From Chloroflexi bacterium UBA6622 (GTDB lineage Bacteria > Chloroflexota > UBA11872), in NCBI GenBank assembly GCA_002433065.1, contig DJHK01000040.1:1-31833 (forward strand): a DNA stretch of 31,833 bases, in the 5' to 3' direction. A model generated the notes under the pieces. That model searched no databases and was not told the DNA's origin. It saw only the letters and a list, made by a program, of their open reading frames with translations. Position numbers and translations under genes: made by a program. Positions 1 to 7,841 of this stretch are shown one piece after another. Positions within the stretch are counted from its first letter, which is position 1; each line of letters starts with the position of its first letter.

Positions 1-1
1 G

Positions 2-457
2 GCTGAGAGTCCGGCCACCGGGGGGCTGCATGGCGTTGGTATGCGTAGGGATGTGGGTTACGTGCTTGAAGGTGGGAGTCCCGCGTTTATCGAAGCACTG
101 GAGCGTGCGGTCGTGATGTTGATGATTGAAAAAGAGGAAGCGGTGCGTCGGCTTGATGAAGTGCTTGGTGTTGGTGGCATCGATATGGTTCAGTTCGGTC
201 CGAGCGATTATGCGATGAGCATTGGCAAGGCTGGAACTGGTCGTGATCCGGCGGTCACGGAGGCCGAGCACCATGTCATTAAGACCGCGCTGAGCATGGG
301 GATTCAACCTCGGGCTGAAATGGGTTCCCCGGACGATGCCAAGCGGTATCTCGATATGGGTGTGCGCCACTTCTGCATGGGGACGGATGTAAGCATGCTT
401 TACAACTGGTGGTTAGAGAATGGTGAGGCCATTCATTCGATCTTGGATGGTGCCTAG
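2..457 (+). CDS. HpcH/HpaI-family aldolase, C-terminal part (5' cut by window edge)
   Basis: The frame is open from the first bases of the window, so the true start lies upstream and about 151 residues of the C-terminal part are visible. The stretch DMVQFGPSDYAMSIG matches the conserved GPSDL-type segment of the HpcH/HpaI (2,4-dihydroxyhept-2-ene-1,7-dioate aldolase) family, a TIM-barrel of the phosphoenolpyruvate/pyruvate superfamily. The end of the barrel follows, with a late strand containing HFCMGTDVSML. Members are metal-dependent class II aldolases or related lyases acting on pyruvate-like substrates; the actual substrate cannot be told from this part, because the metal-binding and catalytic N-terminal half is missing. 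It ends 18 bases before the glycine oxidase gene on the same strand and may share its transcript. Confidence 0.8.
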   Translation, partial: AESPATGGLHGVGMRRDVGYVLEGGSPAFIEALERAVVMLMIEKEEAVRRLDEVLGVGGIDMVQFGPSDYAMSIGKAGTGRDPAVTEAEHHVIKTALSMGIQPRAEMGSPDDAKRYLDMGVRHFCMGTDVSMLYNWWLENGEAIHSILDGA

Positions 458-475
458 AGATCTGGGAAGGCTTGA

Positions 476-1591
476 TTGGTCGAAATCGAAGTGGCCAGTT
501 CTCGAGGTCGGCATGTAGCTATTGTTGGGGCTGGCGTCATTGGTCTCAGTTGTGCACTTGAGATCAGGCGTCGCGGATTTGAGGTTACAGTCGTGGAGCA
601 GGGAACTCGGGCCGGTGAAGCGACGTGGGCTGCTGCTGGCGTGGTGGCCCCGCATCACTACGGTGCGACTCCCGGGCCTCTGTACGAATTGCTCAGACGA
701 TCACATGCGTTGTACCCGGCCTTTGTGCAAAGTCTTTCAAGACGTTCTCTGGATTGGCATGAAAACGGGACGATGGCGATTGCGCGGACCAAGGCTGAGG
801 CGGAGGAACTTGAGGCTCGCGTGCATTGGTTGAACCATGCCGGTTATAGCGCGCAACTGCTGACTCGATCGACTCTTAGTGAACTGGAGCCTTTATGCGA
901 CGGTGCTTTTGAATCCGCGGCCTTTTTCGCTGGCGATGCGCACGTTGATCCTCGTTTGCTTGGCTTGGCACTAAAGGAGACCGTGCTGCAGGAAGGCGTG
1001 CAGATATGTTTTGGAGCGTTAGTCGAACGTATTGAGACCATGGGTAGCGCGGTTTCCGGCCTCTCGTTATCCGGCGCAGACCATATCCTGCCTGCCGAGG
1101 CTGTCGTCTTGGCGGCTGGTGCCTGGAGTGCGGGCTTGGCGCCTGGGTTCCGGCTTCCGGTCCGTCCGGCGAAGGGCCAAATGTGTGCTGTGAAAACTGG
1201 AGGGTTACGTCGGCCAGTTCAATACCCCGAGGGCGTAATGATTCCAAGGACCGGCGACCTGATGGCCGTTGGGGCCACCGTTGAGGATGTGGGGTTCGAT
1301 CTAAGGATTAATCCAGATGCCATCAGTGAAGTTCGAGCAGCTGCAGCGGGTGTTGTGTCCGTGGTAGCTGATGCAGAGATTGTTGAAACTTGGCTTGGAT
1401 TTCGACCTCGTACGGCAGACGGATTTCCTGTCGTGGGTCAATCGGTGGTTGATGGTCTAGTTGTGAGTACAGGGCATGACACCAAGGGGATCGCTTTGGC
1501 GCCGGTGACCGCCAAGCTCGTGGCTGACCTTGTGTGTGATCGTCATGTAGACCCTCTGCTCACCCCTTTCTCACCCGAGAGGTTTTCGTAG
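476..1591 (+). CDS. thiO: Glycine oxidase ThiO-like FAD-dependent amine oxidase
   Basis: This is a 371-residue DAO-superfamily flavoprotein. Its N-terminus has the FAD-binding dinucleotide fold (VAIVGAGVIGLSCALEIRRR, with Glu about 24 residues on in VTVVEQG), followed by ATWAAAGVVAP, typical of ThiO/DadA relatives. The C-terminal end has GFRPRTADGFPVVG and STGHDTKGIALAP, the second conserved flavin-contact region. ThiO oxidises glycine to the imine used for the thiazole ring of thiamine. The start is taken as TTG because GGGAAGG lies five bases upstream; an in-frame GTG at 491 is the alternative. The thiamine pyrophosphokinase gene follows 36 bases downstream, which supports a thiamine role, although other amino-acid oxidases share this architecture. 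No thiS or thiG is in view. Confidence 0.85.
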   Translation: MVEIEVASSRGRHVAIVGAGVIGLSCALEIRRRGFEVTVVEQGTRAGEATWAAAGVVAPHHYGATPGPLYELLRRSHALYPAFVQSLSRRSLDWHENGTMAIARTKAEAEELEARVHWLNHAGYSAQLLTRSTLSELEPLCDGAFESAAFFAGDAHVDPRLLGLALKETVLQEGVQICFGALVERIETMGSAVSGLSLSGADHILPAEAVVLAAGAWSAGLAPGFRLPVRPAKGQMCAVKTGGLRRPVQYPEGVMIPRTGDLMAVGATVEDVGFDLRINPDAISEVRAAAAGVVSVVADAEIVETWLGFRPRTADGFPVVGQSVVDGLVVSTGHDTKGIALAPVTAKLVADLVCDRHVDPLLTPFSPERFS

Positions 1592-1627
1592 GCTGATGTT
1601 ATAGATGTTGTTGCACAGGATTTTCAA

Positions 1628-2281
1628 GTGACGACACTGGTTGTTTTCAACGGCGATGTGGATCGAGAATTTCTCGTGTCACAACTGTTGGTCAGCGGTC
1701 TGGTTGTTGCTGCCGATGGTGCCGTCCGGGCGATTCTTGAGGCTGGCGGTTCGTGCGATGTCCTTGTCGGTGACATGGATTCGCTTAATCAGAGCGATCT
1801 AACGGAGTTACGTGTTGTCAACCCGGAACTTGATGTTCGGATGTTCCCGAGTGAAAAAGACGCGACAGATGGTGAACTGGCATTGCGAGTGGCGCTTGAG
1901 TCTGATCCTGACCGGATTGTCGTAGTAGGTGCTTTCGGTGGAAACCGACTGGACCATGAGCTTGCCAATATCTCCTTGCTTGCCAATGAGGCTTTGCGTG
2001 ATCGTGACGTCGTCCTTGTTGACCCCACGCGTCGGGTTTCGTTACTAACGAACCAAACTGAAATCAATGGTGATCCGGGGGATGTCATCACGCTAATTCC
2101 GTTTGGTGGTGGAGCAACCGGGATTTCGTCTGAGGGTCTTCGATATGAGTTAAACAATCGAGACCTCTTTTTTGGTGCAAGCCTTGGTGTCAGTAATGAG
2201 CTGCTTGCGACGTCAGCGGTGGTGACTGTGGTAACTGGGATGGTACTTGTGATTCACGAGGGCCAAGGGTCGACGGATTGA
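1628..2281 (+). CDS. thiN: Thiamine pyrophosphokinase
   Basis: This 217-residue protein of typical family length transfers pyrophosphate from ATP to thiamine to make thiamine diphosphate. The catalytic-domain motifs are clear: VAADGAV then LVGDMDSL (the Asp-rich substrate/metal site), KDATDGELAL, and GAFGGNRLDHELANI, which correspond to the conserved D-T-D and G-G-R-x-D-H segments. The C-terminal binding domain contains GDVITLIPFGG and GLRYEL, the all-beta thiamine-binding part. It starts with GTG. It sits between thiO and the TPP riboswitch, so it belongs to the thiamine block but lies upstream of the switch and is not itself regulated by it. Confidence 0.92.
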   Translation: MTTLVVFNGDVDREFLVSQLLVSGLVVAADGAVRAILEAGGSCDVLVGDMDSLNQSDLTELRVVNPELDVRMFPSEKDATDGELALRVALESDPDRIVVVGAFGGNRLDHELANISLLANEALRDRDVVLVDPTRRVSLLTNQTEINGDPGDVITLIPFGGGATGISSEGLRYELNNRDLFFGASLGVSNELLATSAVVTVVTGMVLVIHEGQGSTD

Positions 2282-2354
2282 CACTTTCGTGTCTTCGTGG
2301 GAGCTTTGGCTTCTGGGTATGGATTTCCATGCTCATTGTGTTGCAACAATTGAA

Positions 2355-2447
2355 TATTCGGGGAGCCGGGTGGGCCCGGCTGAGAAGGTGGCCGCTGTTG
2401 TTACCGACCCGTGAAACCTGATCTGGATAATGCCAGCGGAGGGAATC
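2355..2447 (+). promoter_or_regulatory. TPP riboswitch (THI element)
   Basis: The THI-box landmarks are all present in order: GGGGAGCC (2360-2367), the CTGAGA pyrimidine-sensor loop (2380-2385), ACCC around 2403-2410, and the long conserved 3' segment from 2416 to 2445 (ACCTGATCTGG, TAATGCCAGCG, GAGGGAA). A short closing P1 helix can be drawn between ATTC 2356-2359 and GAAT 2443-2446. It binds thiamine diphosphate and switches off downstream expression. It sits immediately upstream of an intrinsic terminator and of a thiamine uptake operon, so the control is probably by transcription attenuation. Confidence 0.96.
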
Positions 2448-2458
2448 GTGGGTTGACG

Positions 2459-2496
2459 ATATCCGCAGGGCACACGGTAGCCCGCGGATATTTTTG
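2459..2496 (+). terminator. Intrinsic terminator of the TPP riboswitch expression platform
   Basis: A 12-pair hairpin: ATATCCGC (2459-2466) pairs with GCGGATAT (2484-2491), one A bulge at 2467, then GGGC (2468-2471) pairs with GCCC (2480-2483) around an eight-base loop, followed by a run of T to 2495. It begins 12 bases after the riboswitch core, and the first gene starts 16 bases after the hairpin. This is the classic layout in which TPP binding allows the terminator to form and stops transcription of the transport operon. Confidence 0.93.
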
Positions 2497-2511
2497 TTTG
2501 TGGAGATGAGA

Positions 2512-2817
2512 ATGCGAAGAGCACACCTTGCGATTCAAGTAGTTCCGCTTGGTGGGGCAGTAGATCGTGAGGCAATCGAGATATCGATCCGTTGTATTCG
2601 AGAGTCCGGCTTTAAATGCGGTGTAGGCCCGATGAAAACAACCACTGAAGGATACAGTTCTGACAAATTACTTCGAGCAGCCTTAGCTGATCACCGGGAG
2701 GTTGTTTCCACTGACCTCAAGGCAGTCCAAGCCAACATTCGGTTACTGGAATGTTCGGCGGGGCTTGATGCTCTGGGTGTTTGTGTTGTGCCATACATGG
2801 AATCGAGGAACCGGTGA
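2512..2817 (+). CDS. Thiamine-binding protein, YkoF/MTH1187 family
   Basis: This is a 101-residue protein of the small ferredoxin-like thiamine-binding family (MTH1187/YkoF type). The N-terminal strand AIQVVPLG, the central CGVGPMKTTTEG segment and the following helix LLRAALADHREV are the family pattern; the GPM-T-x-EG motif is especially telling. The ATG at 2512 is chosen because GGAG at 2502-2505 is well spaced and the upstream TTG at 2494 lies inside the terminator T-run. It is the first gene behind the TPP riboswitch, and its stop overlaps the permease start (GTGA at 2814-2817), so it is probably translationally coupled to the transporter. It may bind thiamine or its hydroxymethylpyrimidine moiety in the cytoplasm; no signal peptide is seen. 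Confidence 0.85.
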   Translation: MRRAHLAIQVVPLGGAVDREAIEISIRCIRESGFKCGVGPMKTTTEGYSSDKLLRAALADHREVVSTDLKAVQANIRLLECSAGLDALGVCVVPYMESRNR

Positions 2818-3584
2818 AGGTTCAAGTTGTACGACTAGTGATCCCTCCATTCTTGTTGCTGGTGGCGATTGGAATGCTGTGGGAGTTGGTCACTCGAATA
2901 TTTGCCGTTCCTGAGTGGCTTCTTCCGGCACCGAGTGTCATCTGGAGTGAGTTCTCGTCGTCGCTTCCACAGCTTGCTCCACACACGGTGCGGACGCTTG
3001 TGGAGGTTGGGTTTGGGTATGGCGTTGCGCTCATTGCTGCTTTTGTTATGGCTGGAATGCTTGAGCAGTCAATGGTGGCCCGTCGAGCTCTTCACCCGTT
3101 GCTCGTTACGTCGCAGGCCATTCCGATTTTTGCACTCGCGCCTTTGCTAGCGATCTGGTTTGGTTTCGGGATGCTACCGAAGGTGCTTATTGTGGCGCTG
3201 GTTTGTTTTTTCCCTATAGTAATCAGTCTAGCGGGAGGTTTCAGAGCTGCTGATCCCGACATGGTTGCACTCCTTCGATCAATGGGAGCAGACGACCGAC
3301 AGGTGTTTTTTAAGGTCAAATGGCCTTCGGCTATCCCCGGTTTGTTGAGCGGTATGAAGATCGCTGCGAGCTACAGCGTGATTGCTGCGGTTATTGCTGA
3401 GTGGATCGGTGCAAGTCAGGGCTTAGGCTTGTACATGCTTCGGGCATCTAACTCGTTCCAAACTGCTCGAGTTTTTTCTGCTATAGGTGTAGTTGCTGTT
3501 TTGAGCATTGCGTTGTTTTTGTTGGTAGATGTTGTTGGGCGATTAATCGCTCCATGGACATATGTTCCTCGAAAAGGAGAGTAA
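2814..3584 (+). CDS. thiX: ABC transporter permease, ThiX-like (thiamine precursor uptake)
   Basis: This 256-residue permease of the BPD_transp_1/SsuC-TauC type has about six hydrophobic helices, starting with LVIPPFLLLVAIGML. The cytoplasmic EAA-like loop that docks the ATPase is clear in SMGADDRQVFFKVKWPSAIP followed by GLLSGMKIA. The GTG at 2814 overlaps the previous stop and has GAGGA just upstream; the frame is open further upstream, but that part is shadowed by the preceding gene. The binding protein follows after three bases and the ATPase after that, so the complete importer is riboswitch-controlled. By context it imports a thiamine precursor such as formylaminopyrimidine or hydroxymethylpyrimidine. 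Confidence 0.88.
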   Translation: MKVQVVRLVIPPFLLLVAIGMLWELVTRIFAVPEWLLPAPSVIWSEFSSSLPQLAPHTVRTLVEVGFGYGVALIAAFVMAGMLEQSMVARRALHPLLVTSQAIPIFALAPLLAIWFGFGMLPKVLIVALVCFFPIVISLAGGFRAADPDMVALLRSMGADDRQVFFKVKWPSAIPGLLSGMKIAASYSVIAAVIAEWIGASQGLGLYMLRASNSFQTARVFSAIGVVAVLSIALFLLVDVVGRLIAPWTYVPRKGE

Positions 3585-3587
3585 TTT

Positions 3588-4580
3588 ATGAAGGTTTCGA
3601 GACGCCGTGTGCTAGGTGTGATCGGAGTAGCCGCAACGGCTCCCTTGGTTGCGGCTTGCGGCAACCGTGATAGTGGTCCGGCGAGTGTGACTCTCATGCT
3701 TGACTGGGTTCCAAATACCAACCACACCGGGCTGTACGTGGCCCAAGCCAACGGATACTTCGCGGAGGAAGATCTTGAGGTGAAGATTGTTGAACCGGGA
3801 GCTACTGGGGCAGAGGCGGCTGTCGGATCTGGAGCTGCGGATTTCGGGGTGAGTTTCCAGGAAAACGTGACGCTTGGCCGTGTAGAGGGAGTGCCTATTG
3901 TTTCCGTTGCAGCTGTTTTTCAGCACAACACGTCTGGATTTGCAGCGCCCCTTGATAGGGGGATTCGACGACCACGGGATTTTGAGGGCAAAAAATACGG
4001 CGCCTGGGGATCTGCCAGTGAACGACAGGTTCTTGCTTCCCTGATGGACTGTGACGGTGGGTCGATTGATCAGATTGAATTCGTCGATATTGGGATGGTG
4101 GATCCTTTTGTGGCATGGGCACGTGGGGACGTCGATTTTGTTTGGATTTTTCAAGGATGGACGGGAGTTGAAGCCAAGCTCCGCGGCGTTGACCTCCGAT
4201 TTCTTGGACTTACGGAACTTGGGTGTGTGCCTGACTATTACACGCCAGTTCTCATTACAAATGAACGAATGATTCGAGAACGTGCTGATGTGGTGCAACG
4301 CTGGGTGAGTGCGGTTGCACGTGGATATCAATTTGCCATTGATAATCCGGCGGCTGCCGCAGAGGTGCTTGTTAACAGTGTCGACGGCATTAACGCGGAG
4401 CTTGTGCGGGCTAGTCAGCCTTGGATAAGTGGGAAATACGCTGAAGGTGCTACGCGCTGGGGCGAACAGGCCACATCGGTTTGGGATGACTATTCGCAAT
4501 GGATGGTGGACCATGGGCTCCAGTCTCGACTAATAAATACGGCGGCTGCCATGGATGGCAGCTTCATCAATAATCGCTAG
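3588..4580 (+). CDS. thiY: ThiY-like substrate-binding lipoprotein (NMT1/THI5 family)
   Basis: This 330-residue periplasmic or surface-anchored binding protein starts with an RRR-containing signal peptide and a lipobox, LVAAC with Cys24 (twin-arginine-like, but only inferred). The mature part opens with LMLDWVPNTNHTGLYVA and NGYF, the hallmark of the NMT1/THI5/ThiY family. Then come GAADFGVSFQENV and the second-lobe segment YGAWGSASERQVL. Bacterial ThiY binds formylaminopyrimidine, a degradation product of thiamine. GGAGAG lies well spaced before the ATG. It lies three bases after the permease and directly before the ATPase, all downstream of the TPP riboswitch, which gives strong contextual support. 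Confidence 0.92.
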   Translation: MKVSRRRVLGVIGVAATAPLVAACGNRDSGPASVTLMLDWVPNTNHTGLYVAQANGYFAEEDLEVKIVEPGATGAEAAVGSGAADFGVSFQENVTLGRVEGVPIVSVAAVFQHNTSGFAAPLDRGIRRPRDFEGKKYGAWGSASERQVLASLMDCDGGSIDQIEFVDIGMVDPFVAWARGDVDFVWIFQGWTGVEAKLRGVDLRFLGLTELGCVPDYYTPVLITNERMIRERADVVQRWVSAVARGYQFAIDNPAAAAEVLVNSVDGINAELVRASQPWISGKYAEGATRWGEQATSVWDDYSQWMVDHGLQSRLINTAAAMDGSFINNR

Positions 4581-4585
4581 CAAGA

Positions 4586-5368
4586 ATGACCAGTGCCGTT
4601 GGCCAGATGGCTCTTCAGCTACGTGGGGTGTCACGGGTTTACCAACAAGCGTCATCTCCTGAGCTGGAGGTTCTTCGGGACGTGGATCTGGATGTTCGTT
4701 CAGCAGAGTTTGTTGCGTTGATAGGTCCCAGCGGATGTGGCAAGAGCACGCTGCTGGGATTGATTGCCGGGCTTGATGCTCCGACTCGTGGTGAGATAGA
4801 TGTTGGGCACATGGATGACTTGAACGCGGGTGTGGCTTATATGCCTCAGCGCGATTTGTTGCTGCCATGGCGAAGCCTTGTTGATAACGTCATCCTCGGG
4901 GCTGAACTGCGCGGGGAAAATCGTCATGCGGCAAGGCGTCGGGCGCTCAGGTTACTACCTGAATTTGGTCTTGAAGGCTTCGGGGATGCATTGCCGCGCA
5001 CCCTGTCCGGCGGTATGCGACAGCGTGCCGCCTTGTTAAGGACTATTATGCTGGACCGACCGACTCTGCTCTTGGATGAACCTTTTGGTGCGCTTGATGC
5101 GCTTACGAGAGCTGCAATGCAGGAGTGGTTGCTTGGAATCTGGCGTCGCCGTTCAGCCGCGGTTCTTTTGGTCACTCATGATGTGGAAGAGGCTGTTTGG
5201 TTGTCTGATCGTGTATATGTCATGACAAGTAGGCCCGGCTCCGTAAAACTTGAAGTCAATGTTGGCTTGCCTCGACCGCGAGGCCATGAGGTCAGGCGTG
5301 ACCCAGGGTTCGTGGAGGCGAAGCATCGTATTTTGGATGCGTTGCTCGCTGAAGATGTTCAATCGTGA
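4586..5368 (+). CDS. thiZ: ABC transporter ATPase, ThiZ-like
   Basis: A 260-residue nucleotide-binding subunit with a full motif set: Walker A GPSGCGKST, Q-loop YMPQRDLLLPW, signature LSGGMRQR, Walker B LLLDEPFGALDA and the switch histidine in LLVTHDVEEAV. The C-terminal tail SDRVYVMTSRPG is typical of the nitrate/sulfonate/taurine/ThiZ group. The start is at the ATG five bases after the binding-protein stop; the ribosome-binding site is weak (AAGA), and an ATG seven codons later is an alternative. It powers import through the permease encoded two genes upstream. Confidence 0.92.
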   Translation: MTSAVGQMALQLRGVSRVYQQASSPELEVLRDVDLDVRSAEFVALIGPSGCGKSTLLGLIAGLDAPTRGEIDVGHMDDLNAGVAYMPQRDLLLPWRSLVDNVILGAELRGENRHAARRRALRLLPEFGLEGFGDALPRTLSGGMRQRAALLRTIMLDRPTLLLDEPFGALDALTRAAMQEWLLGIWRRRSAAVLLVTHDVEEAVWLSDRVYVMTSRPGSVKLEVNVGLPRPRGHEVRRDPGFVEAKHRILDALLAEDVQS

Positions 5369-5404
5369 TCCAACTGTCAATGCTAGAAAGACTGAGATTT
5401 TTCG

Positions 5405-6775
5405 ATGGGAAATAATCCAACTCAAGCTCTGGCAGAGATGGTCCTATCTGACACAATCACAACGAATCTTCGGGATGTGGAAATTCGAGCTCGAGACCTC
5501 TTGCTCGACTATTTTGGCGTACTTATAGGCGGCAGTGTTGAGCCCGTCGGGCATGTAATGGGTCGATACGCTGAGACTGACTCGTCTCAAGAAGCATCGG
5601 TCTATCTTAAGAATAGATCGAGTTCGGCCGTTGCTGCTATGGCTAATGGAATGGCAGCACATACGCTTGAGCTTGATGATGTGACCAACGAATCTTCACT
5701 CCATCCCGGCGTAGTGGTTTGGCCGGCGGCGATGGCTGTGGTCGAGCGGCGTAATGGCACTCTTGCTGATTTGCTGTCAGCAGGTGTTGCTGGATACGAA
5801 GTAGTGATGCGAGTCGGTGAAGCTCTGAATGCTGAATCGGTTTATGCCCGCGGCTTTCACCCGACCGGTGTTGCTGGTGTTTTTGGGGCGACGGCGGCAG
5901 CCGGAAGGAGTCTTGGGCTCGGTTCTGAGCAAATCCAACATGCGTTTGGGTTGGCTGGAAGCATGGCTGCTGGATCGATGGCATACAGTCAGAACGGCAG
6001 TGATGGAAAAAGACTGAATGCTGGATGGGCAGCGCATGCAGGTGTTATAGCGGCCGATCTGGCGTCGTTGGGTGTTTCTGGGCCAGTGGATGTTTTGTCC
6101 GGAGCCTATGGTGTGCTTTCTGCCTACAGTGACAAGTCCGATTATCGGGCATTGGATTCGGATGACGAGTTAGTTCGGGCACCTAGGCTGCTCGAGGTTG
6201 CTATTAAGCCGTATGCCTGTTGTCGTTATATACATCCTGTAATTGATGCATGCAGAATTCTTCACGCCGATGAGTCGTTTGGCCCATCCGATGTTGAGAG
6301 ATTGAGGATCAGTATTCTTCCGGGTGGAGGGCCTGTCATAGCGGAGCCTGTAGATCGGAAGCGACGCCCTGAAAACCGGGTCGATGCCCAGTTCAGTGTC
6401 TATTACGGCGCGGCATTCACCCTTAGTCGAGGGGCTCCGGGAGTCGACGCCTTCGAGGGCAGATATTTAAATGACCCGGTAATCCAACGTCTTGCAGATC
6501 GTGTCGAGCTGTTTCATGACCCGGAACTTGATGCTCGGTACCCCAAGCGATGGGGTTGTCGAATGGAGGCTCATTTGTCCGACGGCGGTAAACGAGCAGT
6601 GGTGGTAGAAGATCCTCGCGGTGATGCCCGACGTCCACTCGTTTCTGATGAAGTGGATGCAAAGTTTTTGTCGTTGGCCTTACCGGTTGATTCAAGGCTT
6701 GCCGAGAAAACCTTGTCTTGGGTTCGTGGGGCGAGTATGGAGTCTTCGCTGATCTCGTTAGGGGAAGACCTGTAG
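5405..6775 (+). CDS. MmgE/PrpD family protein
   Basis: This 456-residue protein has the usual length for the MmgE/PrpD family, which includes 2-methylcitrate dehydratase and cis-aconitate decarboxylase. Supporting segments are the N-terminal LLLDYFGVLIGGS, the AAMANGMAAHTLELDDV region, the GFHPTGVAGVFGATAAAG motif, and KPYACCRYIHPVIDA, which corresponds to the conserved KP-x-x-C/S-R-x-x-H site. Family members dehydrate or decarboxylate small carboxylic acids, and most have unknown substrates. It begins 36 bases after the ThiZ-like ATPase and may be read through from the riboswitch operon, which is unusual company for this family. No thiamine-pathway role is known for it. Confidence 0.88.
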   Translation: MGNNPTQALAEMVLSDTITTNLRDVEIRARDLLLDYFGVLIGGSVEPVGHVMGRYAETDSSQEASVYLKNRSSSAVAAMANGMAAHTLELDDVTNESSLHPGVVVWPAAMAVVERRNGTLADLLSAGVAGYEVVMRVGEALNAESVYARGFHPTGVAGVFGATAAAGRSLGLGSEQIQHAFGLAGSMAAGSMAYSQNGSDGKRLNAGWAAHAGVIAADLASLGVSGPVDVLSGAYGVLSAYSDKSDYRALDSDDELVRAPRLLEVAIKPYACCRYIHPVIDACRILHADESFGPSDVERLRISILPGGGPVIAEPVDRKRRPENRVDAQFSVYYGAAFTLSRGAPGVDAFEGRYLNDPVIQRLADRVELFHDPELDARYPKRWGCRMEAHLSDGGKRAVVVEDPRGDARRPLVSDEVDAKFLSLALPVDSRLAEKTLSWVRGASMESSLISLGEDL

Positions 6776-6782
6776 TTTTAAC

Positions 6783-6805
6783 CCCTTACTGGTCAAAGGG
6801 ATTTT
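6783..6805 (+). terminator. Weak candidate terminator after the MmgE/PrpD gene
   Basis: CCCTT (6783-6787) and AAGGG (6796-6800) can form a five-pair stem followed by ATTTT. The stem is short and the T-run brief, so this is only a possible end for the thiamine-uptake transcript. Confidence 0.3.
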
Positions 6806-6860
6806 GGTGAAAACTGTTTCGTTTTGGAGCCAGGTGGTCGATATTGTTGAAGGTTGAGTC

Positions 6861-6888
6861 TTGAGGCGGTGCTTGTCGGCGCTAGAAT
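6861..6888 (+). promoter_or_regulatory. Candidate sigma-70-type promoter for pdxS
   Basis: TTGAGG (6861-6866) and TAGAAT (6883-6888) are separated by 16 bases, 38 bases before the pdxS ATG, in the 151-base gap where a new transcript is expected to begin. The match is by eye only. Confidence 0.4.
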
Positions 6889-6926
6889 AGATTATTAACC
6901 CGGCAACGGGACCTATTCGGAAAGCC

Positions 6927-7826
6927 ATGAACTCAAAAACTTCTGGGGCCAAGAATACTGAAACCGTAAAGCGTGGTCTGGCGCAGATGCTCAAGGGCGG
7001 CGTGATTATGGACGTCGTTAATGCTGAGCAGGCGAAGATTGCTGAGGATGCAGGTGCAGCTGCTGTGATGGCTCTCGAGCGGGTCCCAGCGGACATTCGT
7101 GCTGACGGCGGCGTGGCTCGCATGTCAGACCCTGAAAAGATCCTTGAGATTCAGGAATCCGTCACTATTCCTGTTATGGCCAAGTGCCGGATTGGACATT
7201 TTGTCGAGGCCGAACTGCTTCAGGCTCTGGGTGTGGATTACGTTGACGAGTCAGAGGTTCTGACTCCTGCGGACGAAGAGCATCATGTGGCTAAGTCCAA
7301 TTTCGATGTTCCCTTCGTGTGTGGCTGTCGAAATCTTGGCGAGGCTCTGCGTCGTATTGGCGAGGGCGCGGCCATGATGCGAACGAAGGGTGAAGCTGGT
7401 ACCGGTGATGTTGTTGAGGCGGTTCGTCACATGCGGCACGTGATGGCGGATGTTCGAAAGCTTCAAACAATGTCAGCAGATGAACGGCCGACATTTGCCA
7501 AGGAGATTTCGGCTCCTCTTGCACTGGTGGAAGAGGTCGCTGAACTTGGTCGATTACCTGTGGTGAACTTCGCTGCTGGCGGAGTCGCAACGCCGGCAGA
7601 TGCTGCGCTGATGATGCGCCTTGGCGCGGACGGGGTGTTCGTAGGCAGCGGGATTTTTAAGTCGGGAGATCCTGCGCTTCGGGCTCGTGCCGTCGTTGAG
7701 GCCACCACGAATTTTGAGGATCCGAGAAAGATTGCTGAAGTTTCGAGGAATCTAGGCGAGGCCATGGTAGGTATTGCGAATAGTTCGCTACAGCCTGAGG
7801 AAATGCTTGCTGGTCGTGGCTGGTAG
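6927..7826 (+). CDS. pdxS: Pyridoxal 5'-phosphate synthase subunit PdxS
   Basis: This 299-residue synthase makes pyridoxal phosphate from ribose 5-phosphate, glyceraldehyde 3-phosphate and ammonia. Near-invariant family segments are present: ALERVPADIRADGGVARMSD, VMAKCRIGHFVEA, DYVDESEVLTPAD, VPFVCGCRNLGEALRRI and MRTKGEAGTG. The catalytic residues map to Asp29, Lys86 (first Schiff base) and Lys154, each five positions later than in Bacillus subtilis. Twelve PdxS subunits are expected to bind twelve PdxT glutaminase subunits; pdxT follows 15 bases downstream. Its presence marks the deoxyxylulose-phosphate-independent route to vitamin B6. Confidence 0.98.
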   Translation: MNSKTSGAKNTETVKRGLAQMLKGGVIMDVVNAEQAKIAEDAGAAAVMALERVPADIRADGGVARMSDPEKILEIQESVTIPVMAKCRIGHFVEAELLQALGVDYVDESEVLTPADEEHHVAKSNFDVPFVCGCRNLGEALRRIGEGAAMMRTKGEAGTGDVVEAVRHMRHVMADVRKLQTMSADERPTFAKEISAPLALVEEVAELGRLPVVNFAAGGVATPADAALMMRLGADGVFVGSGIFKSGDPALRARAVVEATTNFEDPRKIAEVSRNLGEAMVGIANSSLQPEEMLAGRGW

Positions 7827-7841
7827 CGATCTGGCCGAGGT

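Noticed and set aside
3612..4514. A 300-codon open frame antisense to the ThiY-like gene
   Set aside because: It lies wholly opposite a strongly supported binding-protein gene, shows no domain, and has the composition of a shadow frame.
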